From assembly GCF_044005705.1 (NCBI RefSeq), contig NZ_JBIPKE010000009.1, forward strand, positions 1 through 64,000: DNA of 64,000 bases. Direction: 5' to 3'. Every line of letters begins with the position of its first letter. The first letter of the stretch is position 1. The notes under the pieces were generated by a model, which ran no database searches, had not been told where the DNA came from, and worked only from the letters and a program-made list of their open reading frames with translations. The position numbers and the translations under genes are program-made. Shown in pieces: positions 26,255 to 35,220 of this stretch. Source of the DNA: Marinoscillum luteum. Lineage in GTDB: Bacteria; Bacteroidota; Bacteroidia; Cytophagales; Cyclobacteriaceae.

Positions 26255-28015
26255 CTATTGAAAAGAGCCATCGTCATCTACTGTTTTTAGATTTTTATTT
26301 GGTTTGTTAATGCTTTTTTTAACCGTATTCGGTTCGACGGATGTAGGTGTATTCACACTGGAGCTACTGGTTGGATTCAAAGACCTAACGGGGGTATTCT
26401 TCGGTTTAGTATTTTGAGTGGGTGTGTACGTCTTATTTTGAGATCCTGATTGGATATCCCCCAGGGCATCCGGTTTCACCTCTACTGGAATAAATTCATA
26501 GTCCGGATTGAGGTATGGAGCAATCTCAAAAAGGGTGGGGCGTTCGGTTTCGCGCCAGGCAAAATTAGTGAGGTACTGCATCTCTTCGGTAAGTTCGTGT
26601 GGAGGGATAAACTGCGCTTCGGGGTTAGTGTAAACCGAAAAGCTGGAGAGCTTCTGTTCTTTGAATCGGATCTGCATCGAGGCGCAAAAGATTTTATTCA
26701 TACCCATGAGCACTGAGTCACCCTCTTCGAGTGCGAAATAGAGGATTTCTCCATTGCCATTCACGTTGATCCGGTCTATCTGATTGTCCACGAAATGGGC
26801 AATCATGTTCCGACCTTTGATTTGGTTATAGTTTTCTATCGAGTCTTCGGACACCAAAAATGCATCGGAGCGGAGGTTCATCCGTTTCATTTCATCTTCG
26901 GATATTTCCAGGTTAATGGTGTCAGCGGTGATCTGATTCTGATTGTTCCACATGACAGGGTCTCCGTAGAAAAAGATCACTGAATCTTCATTGAAGTAGG
27001 CCATGGAATCGGCGATGCCTTGCAGTCCCTCCTTGTAGATTTTTACATTCTTATAGGCCAATATTCTCCTGGCAGAATCGTACTTGCTTTCTATAGCTAC
27101 CAGGGTGTCTGCAGCCAGATAGAGGGTGTCTGCCTCGAGTATTCTTTTCATGAGCGGCCGGCCATATACTTTGCTGATACCATTGCGGCGGTCATAGTAG
27201 CCTTCATCTCCGGTGATAATCACGTCTTCATCCTTAGCAGTCATCTTCACATTGAATACTGCCTTGTAGTACTTCTCTCCATCGTCAAAATAGAGTTCAT
27301 CTCCTTCCAGGTAATAATCCCGGGTTTCGATGCTTCCTTTTACAAAATCTGATTCATCCACTACTGTTCTGAATTCTCCTCCCTTGGCATGCAGTACTGT
27401 TCCGTCATCGGAGGTGATCTGAGTTGGCCCATAGGTATAGGCCACTTTGGTAAGGGTGTTGTAGCGTAGTGTATCAGTTTTAAGTACAAAGTCCGGGGAA
27501 GTGAGTACCACGTTTTTATAAAATTGTGCGAACTCATCTTTAGCAAAATAGTAGCCAATTTCACTCGTGAGCACATTGGTGGTGTCTATAAGCTTGCCTT
27601 TGTTGAAGTAATGAGCGATTTCCCCTTCCAGATCATAGTCGAGAAAATCAGTGTAGAGTTCACGTTCTCCACGTAGATAGACTACATTTTGGCGGAGCTT
27701 TGCCATACGCTCATCTCCCTCATAGACCAGCTGCCTGGAGGTGATAGTGGTGGAATCATCCACTATTCTCACATGCCCTGTAGCCTCCATCACGTTTCGT
27801 TTCTTGTAGAAATAAGATGTATCGCAGTAGACCGTGGTACTCTTTTGGGTGAATACTACATCTCCGGTCAGTTTCCGATAGCTTTCATCCTTCTTTTTTC
27901 CATACTCCAACTCCTCAGCTTTGTACTTGATGCGCTCACCTTTTTGGGCCTGGGCCACAGTAGAGAGGCATAAAATGATGACAAGGAATATATAATATTG
28001 CAGTATCTTAAACAT
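26255..28015 (-). CDS. OstA/LptA-like periplasmic LPS-transport protein
   Basis: 586 residues. Signal peptide MFKILQYYIFLVIILCLSTVAQAQ, then repeated OstA beta strands (KLTGDVVFTQKSTTVYCDTSYFYKKRNVMEATGHVRIVDDSTTI) to ~480, where the LptA domain appears to be duplicated as in the large OstA proteins of Bacteroidota. The tail (residues ~520-586) is low-complexity, rich in Thr, Pro and Ser. It is predicted to bridge LPS across the periplasm, working with LptF/G-type permeases such as the one at 13.6-14.7 kb. Divergent from tilS. Confidence 0.85.
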   Translation of the reverse strand: MFKILQYYIFLVIILCLSTVAQAQKGERIKYKAEELEYGKKKDESYRKLTGDVVFTQKSTTVYCDTSYFYKKRNVMEATGHVRIVDDSTTITSRQLVYEGDERMAKLRQNVVYLRGERELYTDFLDYDLEGEIAHYFNKGKLIDTTNVLTSEIGYYFAKDEFAQFYKNVVLTSPDFVLKTDTLRYNTLTKVAYTYGPTQITSDDGTVLHAKGGEFRTVVDESDFVKGSIETRDYYLEGDELYFDDGEKYYKAVFNVKMTAKDEDVIITGDEGYYDRRNGISKVYGRPLMKRILEADTLYLAADTLVAIESKYDSARRILAYKNVKIYKEGLQGIADSMAYFNEDSVIFFYGDPVMWNNQNQITADTINLEISEDEMKRMNLRSDAFLVSEDSIENYNQIKGRNMIAHFVDNQIDRINVNGNGEILYFALEEGDSVLMGMNKIFCASMQIRFKEQKLSSFSVYTNPEAQFIPPHELTEEMQYLTNFAWRETERPTLFEIAPYLNPDYEFIPVEVKPDALGDIQSGSQNKTYTPTQNTKPKNTPVRSLNPTSSSSVNTPTSVEPNTVKKSINKPNKNLKTVDDDGSFQ

Positions 28016-28063
28016 GAGCGTGCAAAGCTAATAACTCTAAACGATAGCTGGGGTTGCGAAATT

Positions 28064-29386
28064 ATGTATCAGTCCTTTTTAACATTAATTAAAGAAAATG
28101 CCCTGATCGCTCAGGGAGATAAAGTGCTGATCGCCGTGAGTGGAGGGGTGGATTCTATGGTGCTGGCTCATTTAATGCTGAAGTCAGGCTTTAGCCTGGG
28201 GGTTGCTCATGTCAATTATCGCTTGCGGGGAGACGACTCTGAGGAGGATGAGGCATTGGTACGAGATTGGTGTCATGCGCATGAAGTTCCCTTTTTTCTT
28301 CATCGGGTTGATCCGGCTATTTATGATGCAAGGGAATCGATCCAGATGGTGGCACGGAAGGAACGTTATAAATTCTTTGATCAGCTGCGTAATAAGCAGG
28401 GGTTTACCAAAGTAGCTACTGCGCACAATGCCAATGATAACCTGGAGACTGTGTTGCTCAACCTGACAAAGGGCACGGGAATCCACGGGCTTACCGGTAT
28501 TGCTATGAAGGGTCCCGGGTTAATTAGGCCTTTGCTTTTCGCGACCAAAGAGGAGATTTACGCTTTTGCCAGAAGTGAGGCCATCTCATGGCGTGAGGAT
28601 GTGTCCAATCAGAAAAATGACTATCAGCGCAACCTCATCAGGAATGAAGTGGTGCCGCTATTGAAAAAGATCAACCCGGCTCTGGAGTCTACTTTGCAGG
28701 ATACGCTGCTACGCTTGCAAGGCACCGCACAGCTGCTGGAGCAAGCGGTGGGGGTCAAAAAGGCAGTGGAAATCGAGGGTCGCTGGCTGCTCAATGTGGA
28801 GTGGTATCAGGGCCATCCGGATCAACTAGTTATTCTTACCGAATTGATTAAACCCTATGGTTTTGGCTTTGCTGATGCCCGCGACTTGTCAGGAGCGATA
28901 TTGAGTGGGCAGCCGGGAAAACTCTTTTACTCCGGTGGCTACGAGATGAATCTGGACAGAGGACAGTTGTACATCACACGGAGAGTGGATACTTCTGTAG
29001 AGGGGGAAATGATGGTACCGAAAGATGAAGGTACCGTCAGTGTTGGGGCTTTCAATATTCACCTGACCTACTTCAGCGGAAATGGACTTCCCTCACATGA
29101 TCCGACCACTACAGCATTTTTTGATCCTGATGAGCTTACTTTTCCCTTGAAACTGCGTCCTTGGAAGCAAGGAGATGCTTTTTATCCTTTGGGCATGGCG
29201 GGCAAAAAAAAGGTAAGTGATTTTATGATTGATTCTAAAATTCCAGTAACATTGAAAAAAGAGGTTCTTGTTCTGGAATCAGACGGTCAAATCGCCTGGA
29301 TAGTAGGTCACAGAATGGACAACCGATTTAAAATCACCTCCAAAACCGCCCGAATGTTGAAACTAGAAGTGTTGCGTCATGCTTAG
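28064..29386 (+). CDS. tilS: tRNA(Ile)-lysidine synthetase
   Basis: 440 residues. Makes lysidine at C34 of tRNA-Ile2. PP-loop ATP motif VLIAVSGGVDSMVLAHLML at ~22-40, then AHVNYRLRGDDSEEDE, TAHNANDNLETVLLNL and GIHGLTGI; the C-terminal TilS domain (FPLKLRPWKQGDAFYPLGMAGKKKVSDFMIDSKIP) is complete. The ATG at 28064 is used; a longer frame from 27998 would overlap the divergent OstA-like start. Confidence 0.94.
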   Translation: MYQSFLTLIKENALIAQGDKVLIAVSGGVDSMVLAHLMLKSGFSLGVAHVNYRLRGDDSEEDEALVRDWCHAHEVPFFLHRVDPAIYDARESIQMVARKERYKFFDQLRNKQGFTKVATAHNANDNLETVLLNLTKGTGIHGLTGIAMKGPGLIRPLLFATKEEIYAFARSEAISWREDVSNQKNDYQRNLIRNEVVPLLKKINPALESTLQDTLLRLQGTAQLLEQAVGVKKAVEIEGRWLLNVEWYQGHPDQLVILTELIKPYGFGFADARDLSGAILSGQPGKLFYSGGYEMNLDRGQLYITRRVDTSVEGEMMVPKDEGTVSVGAFNIHLTYFSGNGLPSHDPTTTAFFDPDELTFPLKLRPWKQGDAFYPLGMAGKKKVSDFMIDSKIPVTLKKEVLVLESDGQIAWIVGHRMDNRFKITSKTARMLKLEVLRHA

Positions 29387-29906
29387 GTTTTTCAAAAGGA
29401 AGTATTCGGATACTGACATTGTCATGTTCAATTTCTTGAGGAAAAACCGGCTTTTCGAGTCCCTCACAGATGATGAACTTGCCTACTTTTTACCTTACCT
29501 GTACATGAGGAAATACCACGAAAATGAAGTGGTTTTTTTCACAGGAGATCCCAGTCAGGCGGTCTACATCGTTAAGAGAGGGATTGTGTCACTCAATCTG
29601 GATATCAAAGAAGGTTTTGAACGGCTGCTGACCCTTCGTAGCGGGAAGCTCTTTGGTGACAATGCAGTACTCAAGGGTACTAAGCGAATCTACACCGCCA
29701 TCGTGCTGACCAATGAATGTGAGATCTATGTGATCCCCAAAGCCAACCTGATGGAAGTGATGAACAACCATACGGAAGTCAAGGCAAAGATTATGTCTGC
29801 ATTTGCTGAAATGTACAATGAGTATATGAATAACCTTTTCAAAACCTACAAAGCTTCTCTGGGTTTTTTCGATCTGGGCACCGTGTATTCAGACATGAAG
29901 CTTTAA
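29379..29906 (+). CDS. Cyclic-nucleotide-binding domain protein without a DNA-binding domain
   Basis: 175 residues. A CRP-type cNMP-binding domain occupies residues ~20-130 (FLRKNRLFESLTDDELAYFLP; VVFFTGDPSQAVYIVKRGIVSLNLD; LRSGKLFGDNAVLKGTKRIYTA). The phosphate-binding cassette is altered: LFGDNAVLKGTKR has lost the usual R-S-A. There is no helix-turn-helix after it, only a helical tail. So it is probably a sensor or partner subunit rather than a transcription factor. It overlaps the tilS stop by eight bases. Confidence 0.82.
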   Translation: MLRFFKRKYSDTDIVMFNFLRKNRLFESLTDDELAYFLPYLYMRKYHENEVVFFTGDPSQAVYIVKRGIVSLNLDIKEGFERLLTLRSGKLFGDNAVLKGTKRIYTAIVLTNECEIYVIPKANLMEVMNNHTEVKAKIMSAFAEMYNEYMNNLFKTYKASLGFFDLGTVYSDMKL

Positions 29907-29984
29907 TCCTCAAAGCTTTGCGATTCGCCCTTTGGATAGTAGTTTTGAGCACAGAAAAGTTTCAAAGATAAAATCCCATAAATC

Positions 29985-30905
29985 ATGAAAGTAACCGTTG
30001 TAGGTGCAGGCGCAGTAGGTGCAAGTTGCGCAGAGTATATTGCCATTAAAGATTTTGCTTCTGAGGTAGTCCTCATCGATATCAAAGAAGGCTTTGCGGA
30101 AGGCAAGGCCATGGATTTGATGCAAACCGCTTCTCTGAATAGTTTTGATACCAAAATTACCGGTACCACCAACGATTACACTAAAACTGCAAATAGTGAT
30201 GTGGCCGTGATTACCTCTGGTATCCCGAGAAAGCCGGGAATGACCCGTGAAGAGCTCATCTCTACCAATGCCGGAATCGTGAAATTTGTGGCAGAAAGCC
30301 TTATCAAGCATTCTCCTAATGTGATCATCATTGTGGTTTCAAACCCAATGGACACGATGACTTATCTGGCGCACAAGGCCACAGGCCTTCCTAAAAACAG
30401 AATTATCGGAATGGGTGGCGCACTTGATTCTGCCAGGTTCAAATACAGACTGGCTGAGGCTTTGGATTGCCCGGCTTCTGATGTAGATGGTATGGTGATC
30501 GGTGGACACAGCGATACAGGCATGATTCCTTTGACTCGTCTGGCTACCCGAAACAGTGTGCCTGTTTCAGCATTTCTAAGTGCTGATAAGCTGGAGACTG
30601 TAAGCGAAGAGACCAAAGTGGGTGGAGCTACCCTAACTAAATTATTAGGTACCTCAGCCTGGTATGCACCGGGTGCGGCAGTGTCGGCCATGGTGCAGGC
30701 GATTGCTTGCGACACCAAAAAAATGTTCCCTTGCTCTTGCTTGCTGGAAGGCGAATATGGCCTGAGTGACATCTGTATAGGTGCCCCGGCCATCATTGGC
30801 AAAAACGGTATCGAGCAGATTGTGGAAATAGAGCTGGATGCTACAGAAAAGGCCAAACTGGCAGAAAGTGCGGATGCGGTGAGAAAAACTAACGGCTTGC
30901 TCTAA
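29985..30905 (+). CDS. mdh: Malate dehydrogenase
   Basis: 306 residues; LDH/MDH family, TCA cycle. NAD loop KVTVVGAGAVGASCAEYIA, Asp in VVLIDIKEGFAEGKAMDL, substrate Arg pair in GIPRKPGMTREEL, then VSNPMDTMTYL, GMGGALDSARFKYRLAE, and the catalytic His in GGHSDTGMIPLTRLA. The LDH-like short form is usual for Bacteroidota. Followed by a strong terminator. Confidence 0.93.
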   Translation: MKVTVVGAGAVGASCAEYIAIKDFASEVVLIDIKEGFAEGKAMDLMQTASLNSFDTKITGTTNDYTKTANSDVAVITSGIPRKPGMTREELISTNAGIVKFVAESLIKHSPNVIIIVVSNPMDTMTYLAHKATGLPKNRIIGMGGALDSARFKYRLAEALDCPASDVDGMVIGGHSDTGMIPLTRLATRNSVPVSAFLSADKLETVSEETKVGGATLTKLLGTSAWYAPGAAVSAMVQAIACDTKKMFPCSCLLEGEYGLSDICIGAPAIIGKNGIEQIVEIELDATEKAKLAESADAVRKTNGLL

Positions 30906-30941
30906 GCCTTTTTACAAAAGCACGTTGATCATTGATGTAGA

Positions 30942-30972
30942 AATCCCCGGAATGAAATCCGGGGATTTTTTT
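30942..30972 (+). terminator. Intrinsic terminator after mdh
   Basis: Nine-base stem AATCCCCGG (30942-30950) and CCGGGGATT (30959-30967) with an 8-base loop, then a run of T to 30972. Confidence 0.88.
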
Positions 30973-31177
30973 GTTGTTAGGAGACCAATCGTTTTTAGGA
31001 CGATTTAAGGTCCGTTAGGTGGGGAATTTGGCAAAAAAGTACGTAACAGAGGGTTGTGATTTTACGTTTCCTGTTGTTGACCTGGGCATTATTTCAGGTC
31101 TTTTTCCAAAACTATTCTTGTGCTCACGAGTCAATTAATTTGTGATTTCCTTACAGACTATTGTATTTTGGGGATCT

Positions 31178-31194
31178 AAAGGCCTGAGGCCTTT
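31178..31194. promoter_or_regulatory. Perfect palindrome in the ppk1 leader
   Basis: AAAGGCCTGAGGCCTTT: 7-base arms around TGA, 25 bases before the ppk1 ATG. It could be an operator or an RNA hairpin. The rest of the 246-bp mdh-ppk1 interval is AT-rich with no gene seen. Confidence 0.4.
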
Positions 31195-31218
31195 CACTAT
31201 GGAGAAGGACATATCTAA

Positions 31219-33321
31219 ATGATAGAAAAATACGATCATCTGATACAGCAAAGTGATCTCATCAGTAGGGACCTGAGCTGGTTACATTTCAATTACCGCG
31301 TTTTGGCTCAGTCCATGAAAGAGGGGAGAAACCTCTTTGATAAGCTCAAATTCGTGGCCATCACGGCCTCCAATGCGGATGAGTTTTTCATGATCCGGGT
31401 GGGTAGTTTGTACAATTACCTGGACTATGGCAAAGATCGTGTGGACTACTCGGGGTTGCGGGCGGTTCCTTTCAAGCGCAAGCTGCTCCATGATTTTCAA
31501 GAGTTTAGCCGGGTTCAAAATGATCATTTCATTAACAACCTAAGGCCTGAGTTTAACAATCATCGCTTTCAGATCCTCGGTTATGGCAGCTTGCAAAAGC
31601 GGGAAAAGGAGCGTGTGACCAACTATTTTGAGAAAATCGTATTCCCCATGCTCACACCCATGGTGTACGATTCGTACCATTCCTTTCCTATTTTGATGAA
31701 CAACATCCTGGTGTTTGGAGTGGTCACCAAGACTCAGGATACCAAGGAAAAACGTAAAATGTCCTTCATCCAGATTCCTCAGAATCTGCCCAGGTTCTAT
31801 GAGATGGAGCGAAAGGACAAGATGATCTTTGTGCCCATAGAAGAAGTGGTGCGCCAGCACATCAGCGAGGTGTTTAAGAATGTGGAGATCACTTCTTCTA
31901 CCTTGTTCAGAGTCACTAGAAATGGGGATTTCACCTTGGAAGAGTCAGAGGATGTGGAGGCCAATTTCATCGAGGAGATGAAAAAGAAACTCAAAACCCG
32001 TAAGACAGGTCGGGTGGTGAAGCTGGAGGTAGAAGGAGAGTATGACAAGTGGTTGATCAAGCAGCTTCGTACCAAATATGAAATTGATGAGGATAACATC
32101 ATAGAAGTGCCCAAGGGTGCTTTGATGGACTATACGGGTTTGTGGCAGATTGTGAAGCACGAGGATTTCAGGGATTTCAGACCTGAAATGCCCAAGCCTG
32201 TGCCGCCACTGAGCATGTCTGAGTATGAGCATCCGGATATGTTCAAGATCCTGAAGGATCGGGATATTTTGCTTCATCACCCCTACAATAGTATAGATCC
32301 ATTGATGGATCTGTTGGATCAGGCAGCAGAGGATCCCAATGTGCTGTCCATTAAGCTGACCATCTACCGCTTGGCGAAAAATTCCCGGGTGGTATCCGCT
32401 TTGCTGAATGCCGCGGAGAATGGCAAACACGTGTCGGTACTTTTTGAAGTAAAGGCGCGGTTTGATGAAGAAAACAACATGAAGGAGGCCCAGCGCCTTC
32501 AAAAAGCGGGTTGCTTTGTGATCTATGGGGTAGGTATGCTCAAGACCCATACCAAATTGCTGCTCATCGTTCGTAGGGAAGGGGAGAAAGTGAAGCGCTT
32601 TGTACACATGTCTAGTGGTAACTACAATGAGGACACTGCCAGGCTGTACACAGATATTGGGTTGATGACTTCCGATGAAGGCTATGCCAATGACGTGCAG
32701 GAGTTCTTCAATGTAATTACAGGCCACTCTGTACCTGACCGATACGATAACCTCATTACTGCACCTCGGGAGATGCGTTCCCGACTGATCGAGCTCATTC
32801 AGCAGGAGGAAAACAATGCCAAGAATGGACTTCCATCTGGTATTGTCATCAAGATCAACTCTCTGCAGGATATTGATACCATTATGGCGCTGTATGCGGC
32901 TTCCCGTGCCGGGGTGCCTATCCATTTGATTGTAAGGGGCATTTGTTGCCTCCGTCCGGGACGCCAGGGTTTGAGTGAGAACATCACGGTCCGGTCCATT
33001 GTGGGTGAGTACCTGGAGCATAGCAGAATTTTCTATTTCCACAATCAGGGCGATCCGTTGGTGTATTCCGGTAGTGCCGATATGATGGTGCGTTCTTTTG
33101 AGCGCAGGTTGGAGTCATTGTTTTTGATCAAAGACGAACTCTTAAAGCAGCAGGCCATCAACCTGCTATGTTATAACCTCAAAGACAATATCAATGGCTA
33201 TGAGATGAAAGAGGATGGTTCTTTTGTGCCCATTACTCCTGAAAACGGAAAAGTGTTCAATATCCACAAGGAGTTTTACAAAGTGAAGCGTGAAGTAGTG
33301 ATGTCTGCCAAACTCTTTTGA
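31219..33321 (+). CDS. ppk1: Polyphosphate kinase 1
   Basis: 700 residues, normal length. Builds polyphosphate from ATP. N-terminal ISRDLSWLHFNYRVLAQS and ITASNADEFFMIRVGSL, middle LLHHPYNSIDPLMDLLDQAAEDPNVLSIKLTIYRLAKNS, and the two PLD-like catalytic histidine motifs KTHTKLLLIVRRE and VHMSSGNYNEDTARLYTDIGL. The C-terminal SADMMVRSFERRLESLFLI is complete. Stop overlaps a TTG that could start the cupin gene. Confidence 0.95.
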   Translation: MIEKYDHLIQQSDLISRDLSWLHFNYRVLAQSMKEGRNLFDKLKFVAITASNADEFFMIRVGSLYNYLDYGKDRVDYSGLRAVPFKRKLLHDFQEFSRVQNDHFINNLRPEFNNHRFQILGYGSLQKREKERVTNYFEKIVFPMLTPMVYDSYHSFPILMNNILVFGVVTKTQDTKEKRKMSFIQIPQNLPRFYEMERKDKMIFVPIEEVVRQHISEVFKNVEITSSTLFRVTRNGDFTLEESEDVEANFIEEMKKKLKTRKTGRVVKLEVEGEYDKWLIKQLRTKYEIDEDNIIEVPKGALMDYTGLWQIVKHEDFRDFRPEMPKPVPPLSMSEYEHPDMFKILKDRDILLHHPYNSIDPLMDLLDQAAEDPNVLSIKLTIYRLAKNSRVVSALLNAAENGKHVSVLFEVKARFDEENNMKEAQRLQKAGCFVIYGVGMLKTHTKLLLIVRREGEKVKRFVHMSSGNYNEDTARLYTDIGLMTSDEGYANDVQEFFNVITGHSVPDRYDNLITAPREMRSRLIELIQQEENNAKNGLPSGIVIKINSLQDIDTIMALYAASRAGVPIHLIVRGICCLRPGRQGLSENITVRSIVGEYLEHSRIFYFHNQGDPLVYSGSADMMVRSFERRLESLFLIKDELLKQQAINLLCYNLKDNINGYEMKEDGSFVPITPENGKVFNIHKEFYKVKREVVMSAKLF

Positions 33322-33326
33322 ATCGA

Positions 33327-33815
33327 ATGAACGCACAATATTGGATTGACAAACTCGGCCTGGAGCCGCATCCGGAAGGGGGCTATTACAAGGAGGTCTA
33401 TCGAAACCCGAATACCATTCAGATCATGGGTGGTGGCGGAACCAGAAACCTCAGCACCAGTATTTATTTTCTATTGGAGGGCTCTCAAAAGTCTCATTTT
33501 CACCAGCTTAGCTCCGATGAGCTATGGTATTTTCATGCTGGGAGTGGTGCCAGGGTGCACGTACTAAACCATGGAGAATATTCTGAGCACCTTCTTGGCC
33601 TCAACCTTGAAGCGGGTGACCTGCCACAGTTGCTCCTTCCAGCCCGGTCCATTTTTGCCAGTGAAGTGTCTGCTCCCGATAGTTATGTGCTGATGGGGTG
33701 CATGGTCAACCCGGGGTTTGACTTCAAGGACTTCAGAATGCTCACTGCTTCAGAACTAGAAGAATCTTATCCTGGTCAGAAAGCGTTGATTCGAGAATTC
33801 ACGTTAGGAGGATAG
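33327..33815 (+). CDS. Cupin superfamily protein (DUF985)
   Basis: 162 residues from the ATG at 33327 (165 from a TTG overlapping the ppk1 stop). Signature W-x3-LGLEPHPEGGYYKEVYR at the start, then STSIYFLLEGSQKSHFHQLSSDELWYFHAGS with the cupin histidines (H-x-H ... E), and FASEVSAPDSYVLMGCMVNPGFDFKDF. Metal-binding beta-barrel of unknown substrate. Coupled to ppk1 by position only. Confidence 0.88.
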   Translation: MNAQYWIDKLGLEPHPEGGYYKEVYRNPNTIQIMGGGGTRNLSTSIYFLLEGSQKSHFHQLSSDELWYFHAGSGARVHVLNHGEYSEHLLGLNLEAGDLPQLLLPARSIFASEVSAPDSYVLMGCMVNPGFDFKDFRMLTASELEESYPGQKALIREFTLGG

Positions 33816-33879
33816 GACTGAAATAAGATTAAAAATCAACCTCCGGTAGGTTTGTTGTCAGCGCTATTTCCAGTATTTT

Positions 33880-33909
33880 GTTGACTTAATTATTTCTCTT
33901 TAAGTCAAC
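33880..33909 (+). promoter_or_regulatory. 10-bp perfect inverted repeat just before the nucleoside permease start
   Basis: GTTGACTTAA (33880-33889) and TTAAGTCAAC (33900-33909) around a 10-base spacer, ending seven bases before the ATG. It would either be an operator for a dimeric regulator or a leader hairpin masking the ribosome site. Confidence 0.55.
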
Positions 33910-33916
33910 CAAACCC

Positions 33917-35140
33917 ATGAATCAAATAAAAATTCGATTAAGTGCCATGATGTTTCTTCAGTTCTTTGTCTGGGGAAGCTGGTTTGTTACACTAGGAACT
34001 TTTTTGGGCAATAATCTTGGTGCCACCGGTAGCCAGATTGGTATGGCCTTTTCCACCCAGTCTTGGGGAGCCATTATCGCTCCTTTTGTCATAGGACTCA
34101 TTGCCGACAGGTATTTCAATGCAGAACGTATTTTGGGTATTCTGCACGTACTCGGAGCGCTTCTCATGTACCAGATGTACGTGTCTGCTGATTTTACGGC
34201 ATTTTATCCTTATGTATTGGCCTATATGATCACTTATATGCCCACGTTGGCCCTGGTCAATTCGATTGCGTTCAGGCAGATGGAAAATCCTTCGGAGGAG
34301 TTCTCCAAAATCCGGGTATGGGGCACCATTGGCTGGATCGCCGCTGGGTTGGTGATCAGCTATTTGTTTTCGTGGGATGCCCCTGGGGCCATCTCCTCAG
34401 GGTTGTTGAAAAACACCTTCATCATGAGTGCCGCATCTTCGCTGATATTAGGGTTGTTTAGTTTTACACTTCCAGCTACTCCTCCAGGTATTGCCAAGGG
34501 GGAGAAGTTGCTCCTCAAAGACATTTTAGGATTGGATGCCCTCAGGCTTTTGAAGGATAGAAATTTCGCGGTGTTCTTTTTCTCTTCCGTGCTGATCTGC
34601 ATCCCATTAGCTTTTTATTATCAAAATGCCAATCCGTTTCTTTCTGAAATGGGAGTGGCCAACCCCACGGGCAAGATGACCATCGGTCAGGTTTCTGAAG
34701 TGGGCTTTATGCTCTTGCTTCCAATATTCCTGAGCCGATATGGCATTAAGAAAACCCTGCTTTTTGGCATGTTGGCCTGGGTGCTGCGCTACCTGATGTT
34801 TGCTTTTGGTAATAATGAGGAACTGGTGGTGATGCTGCTCTTGGGGATTGCTCTGCACGGCATTTGCTATGATTTTTTCTTTGTGTCTGGTCAGATCTAT
34901 ACGGATTCCAAGGCGGGTGATAAGTTCAAGAGTTCAGCTCAGGGTATGATCACCCTGGCGACTTACGGAGTGGGTATGCTTGTGGGCTTTTGGGTAGCTG
35001 GTCAGATCACCGATTTTTATGCCCTGGAAGCTGGCCATGATTGGCGGGGTGTCTGGGTGGTACCGGCTGGCTTTGCTTTGATGGTCTTCTTTGCTTTCAT
35101 GTTGACTTTTAGGAGCGAAGACATCAAATACGAGAAATAG
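33917..35140 (+). CDS. Nucleoside:H+ symporter family MFS permease
   Basis: 407 residues, twelve hydrophobic helices. The opening MNQIKIRLSAMMFLQFFVWGSWFVTLGTFLG and FSTQSWGAIIAPFVIGLIADRYF match the NupG/XapB nucleoside permease family; RVWGTIGWIAAGL and YGVGMLVGFWVAG are further hallmarks. Substrate probably a nucleoside, although relatives at sugar loci may carry other polyols/sugars. Followed by a terminator shared with the next, convergent MFS gene. Confidence 0.82.
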   Translation: MNQIKIRLSAMMFLQFFVWGSWFVTLGTFLGNNLGATGSQIGMAFSTQSWGAIIAPFVIGLIADRYFNAERILGILHVLGALLMYQMYVSADFTAFYPYVLAYMITYMPTLALVNSIAFRQMENPSEEFSKIRVWGTIGWIAAGLVISYLFSWDAPGAISSGLLKNTFIMSAASSLILGLFSFTLPATPPGIAKGEKLLLKDILGLDALRLLKDRNFAVFFFSSVLICIPLAFYYQNANPFLSEMGVANPTGKMTIGQVSEVGFMLLLPIFLSRYGIKKTLLFGMLAWVLRYLMFAFGNNEELVVMLLLGIALHGICYDFFFVSGQIYTDSKAGDKFKSSAQGMITLATYGVGMLVGFWVAGQITDFYALEAGHDWRGVWVVPAGFALMVFFAFMLTFRSEDIKYEK

Positions 35141-35163
35141 CCTCTTGTGTACTAGGCTAAATA

Positions 35164-35200
35164 AAAAGGGGCTCCGAAATGCAATTTCGGAGCCCCTTTT
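35164..35200. terminator. Strong bidirectional terminator
   Basis: 17-base perfect stem (35164-35180 with 35184-35200, core GGGGCTCCGAAAT) and three-base loop GCA, bounded by A and T runs, between two convergent transporter genes. Confidence 0.9.
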
Positions 35201-35220
35201 TATTGAATGAATATGATGTT

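Noticed and set aside
31945..33042. 365-residue minus-strand frame opposite ppk1
   Set aside because: Antisense shadow of an intact ppk1; no domain.
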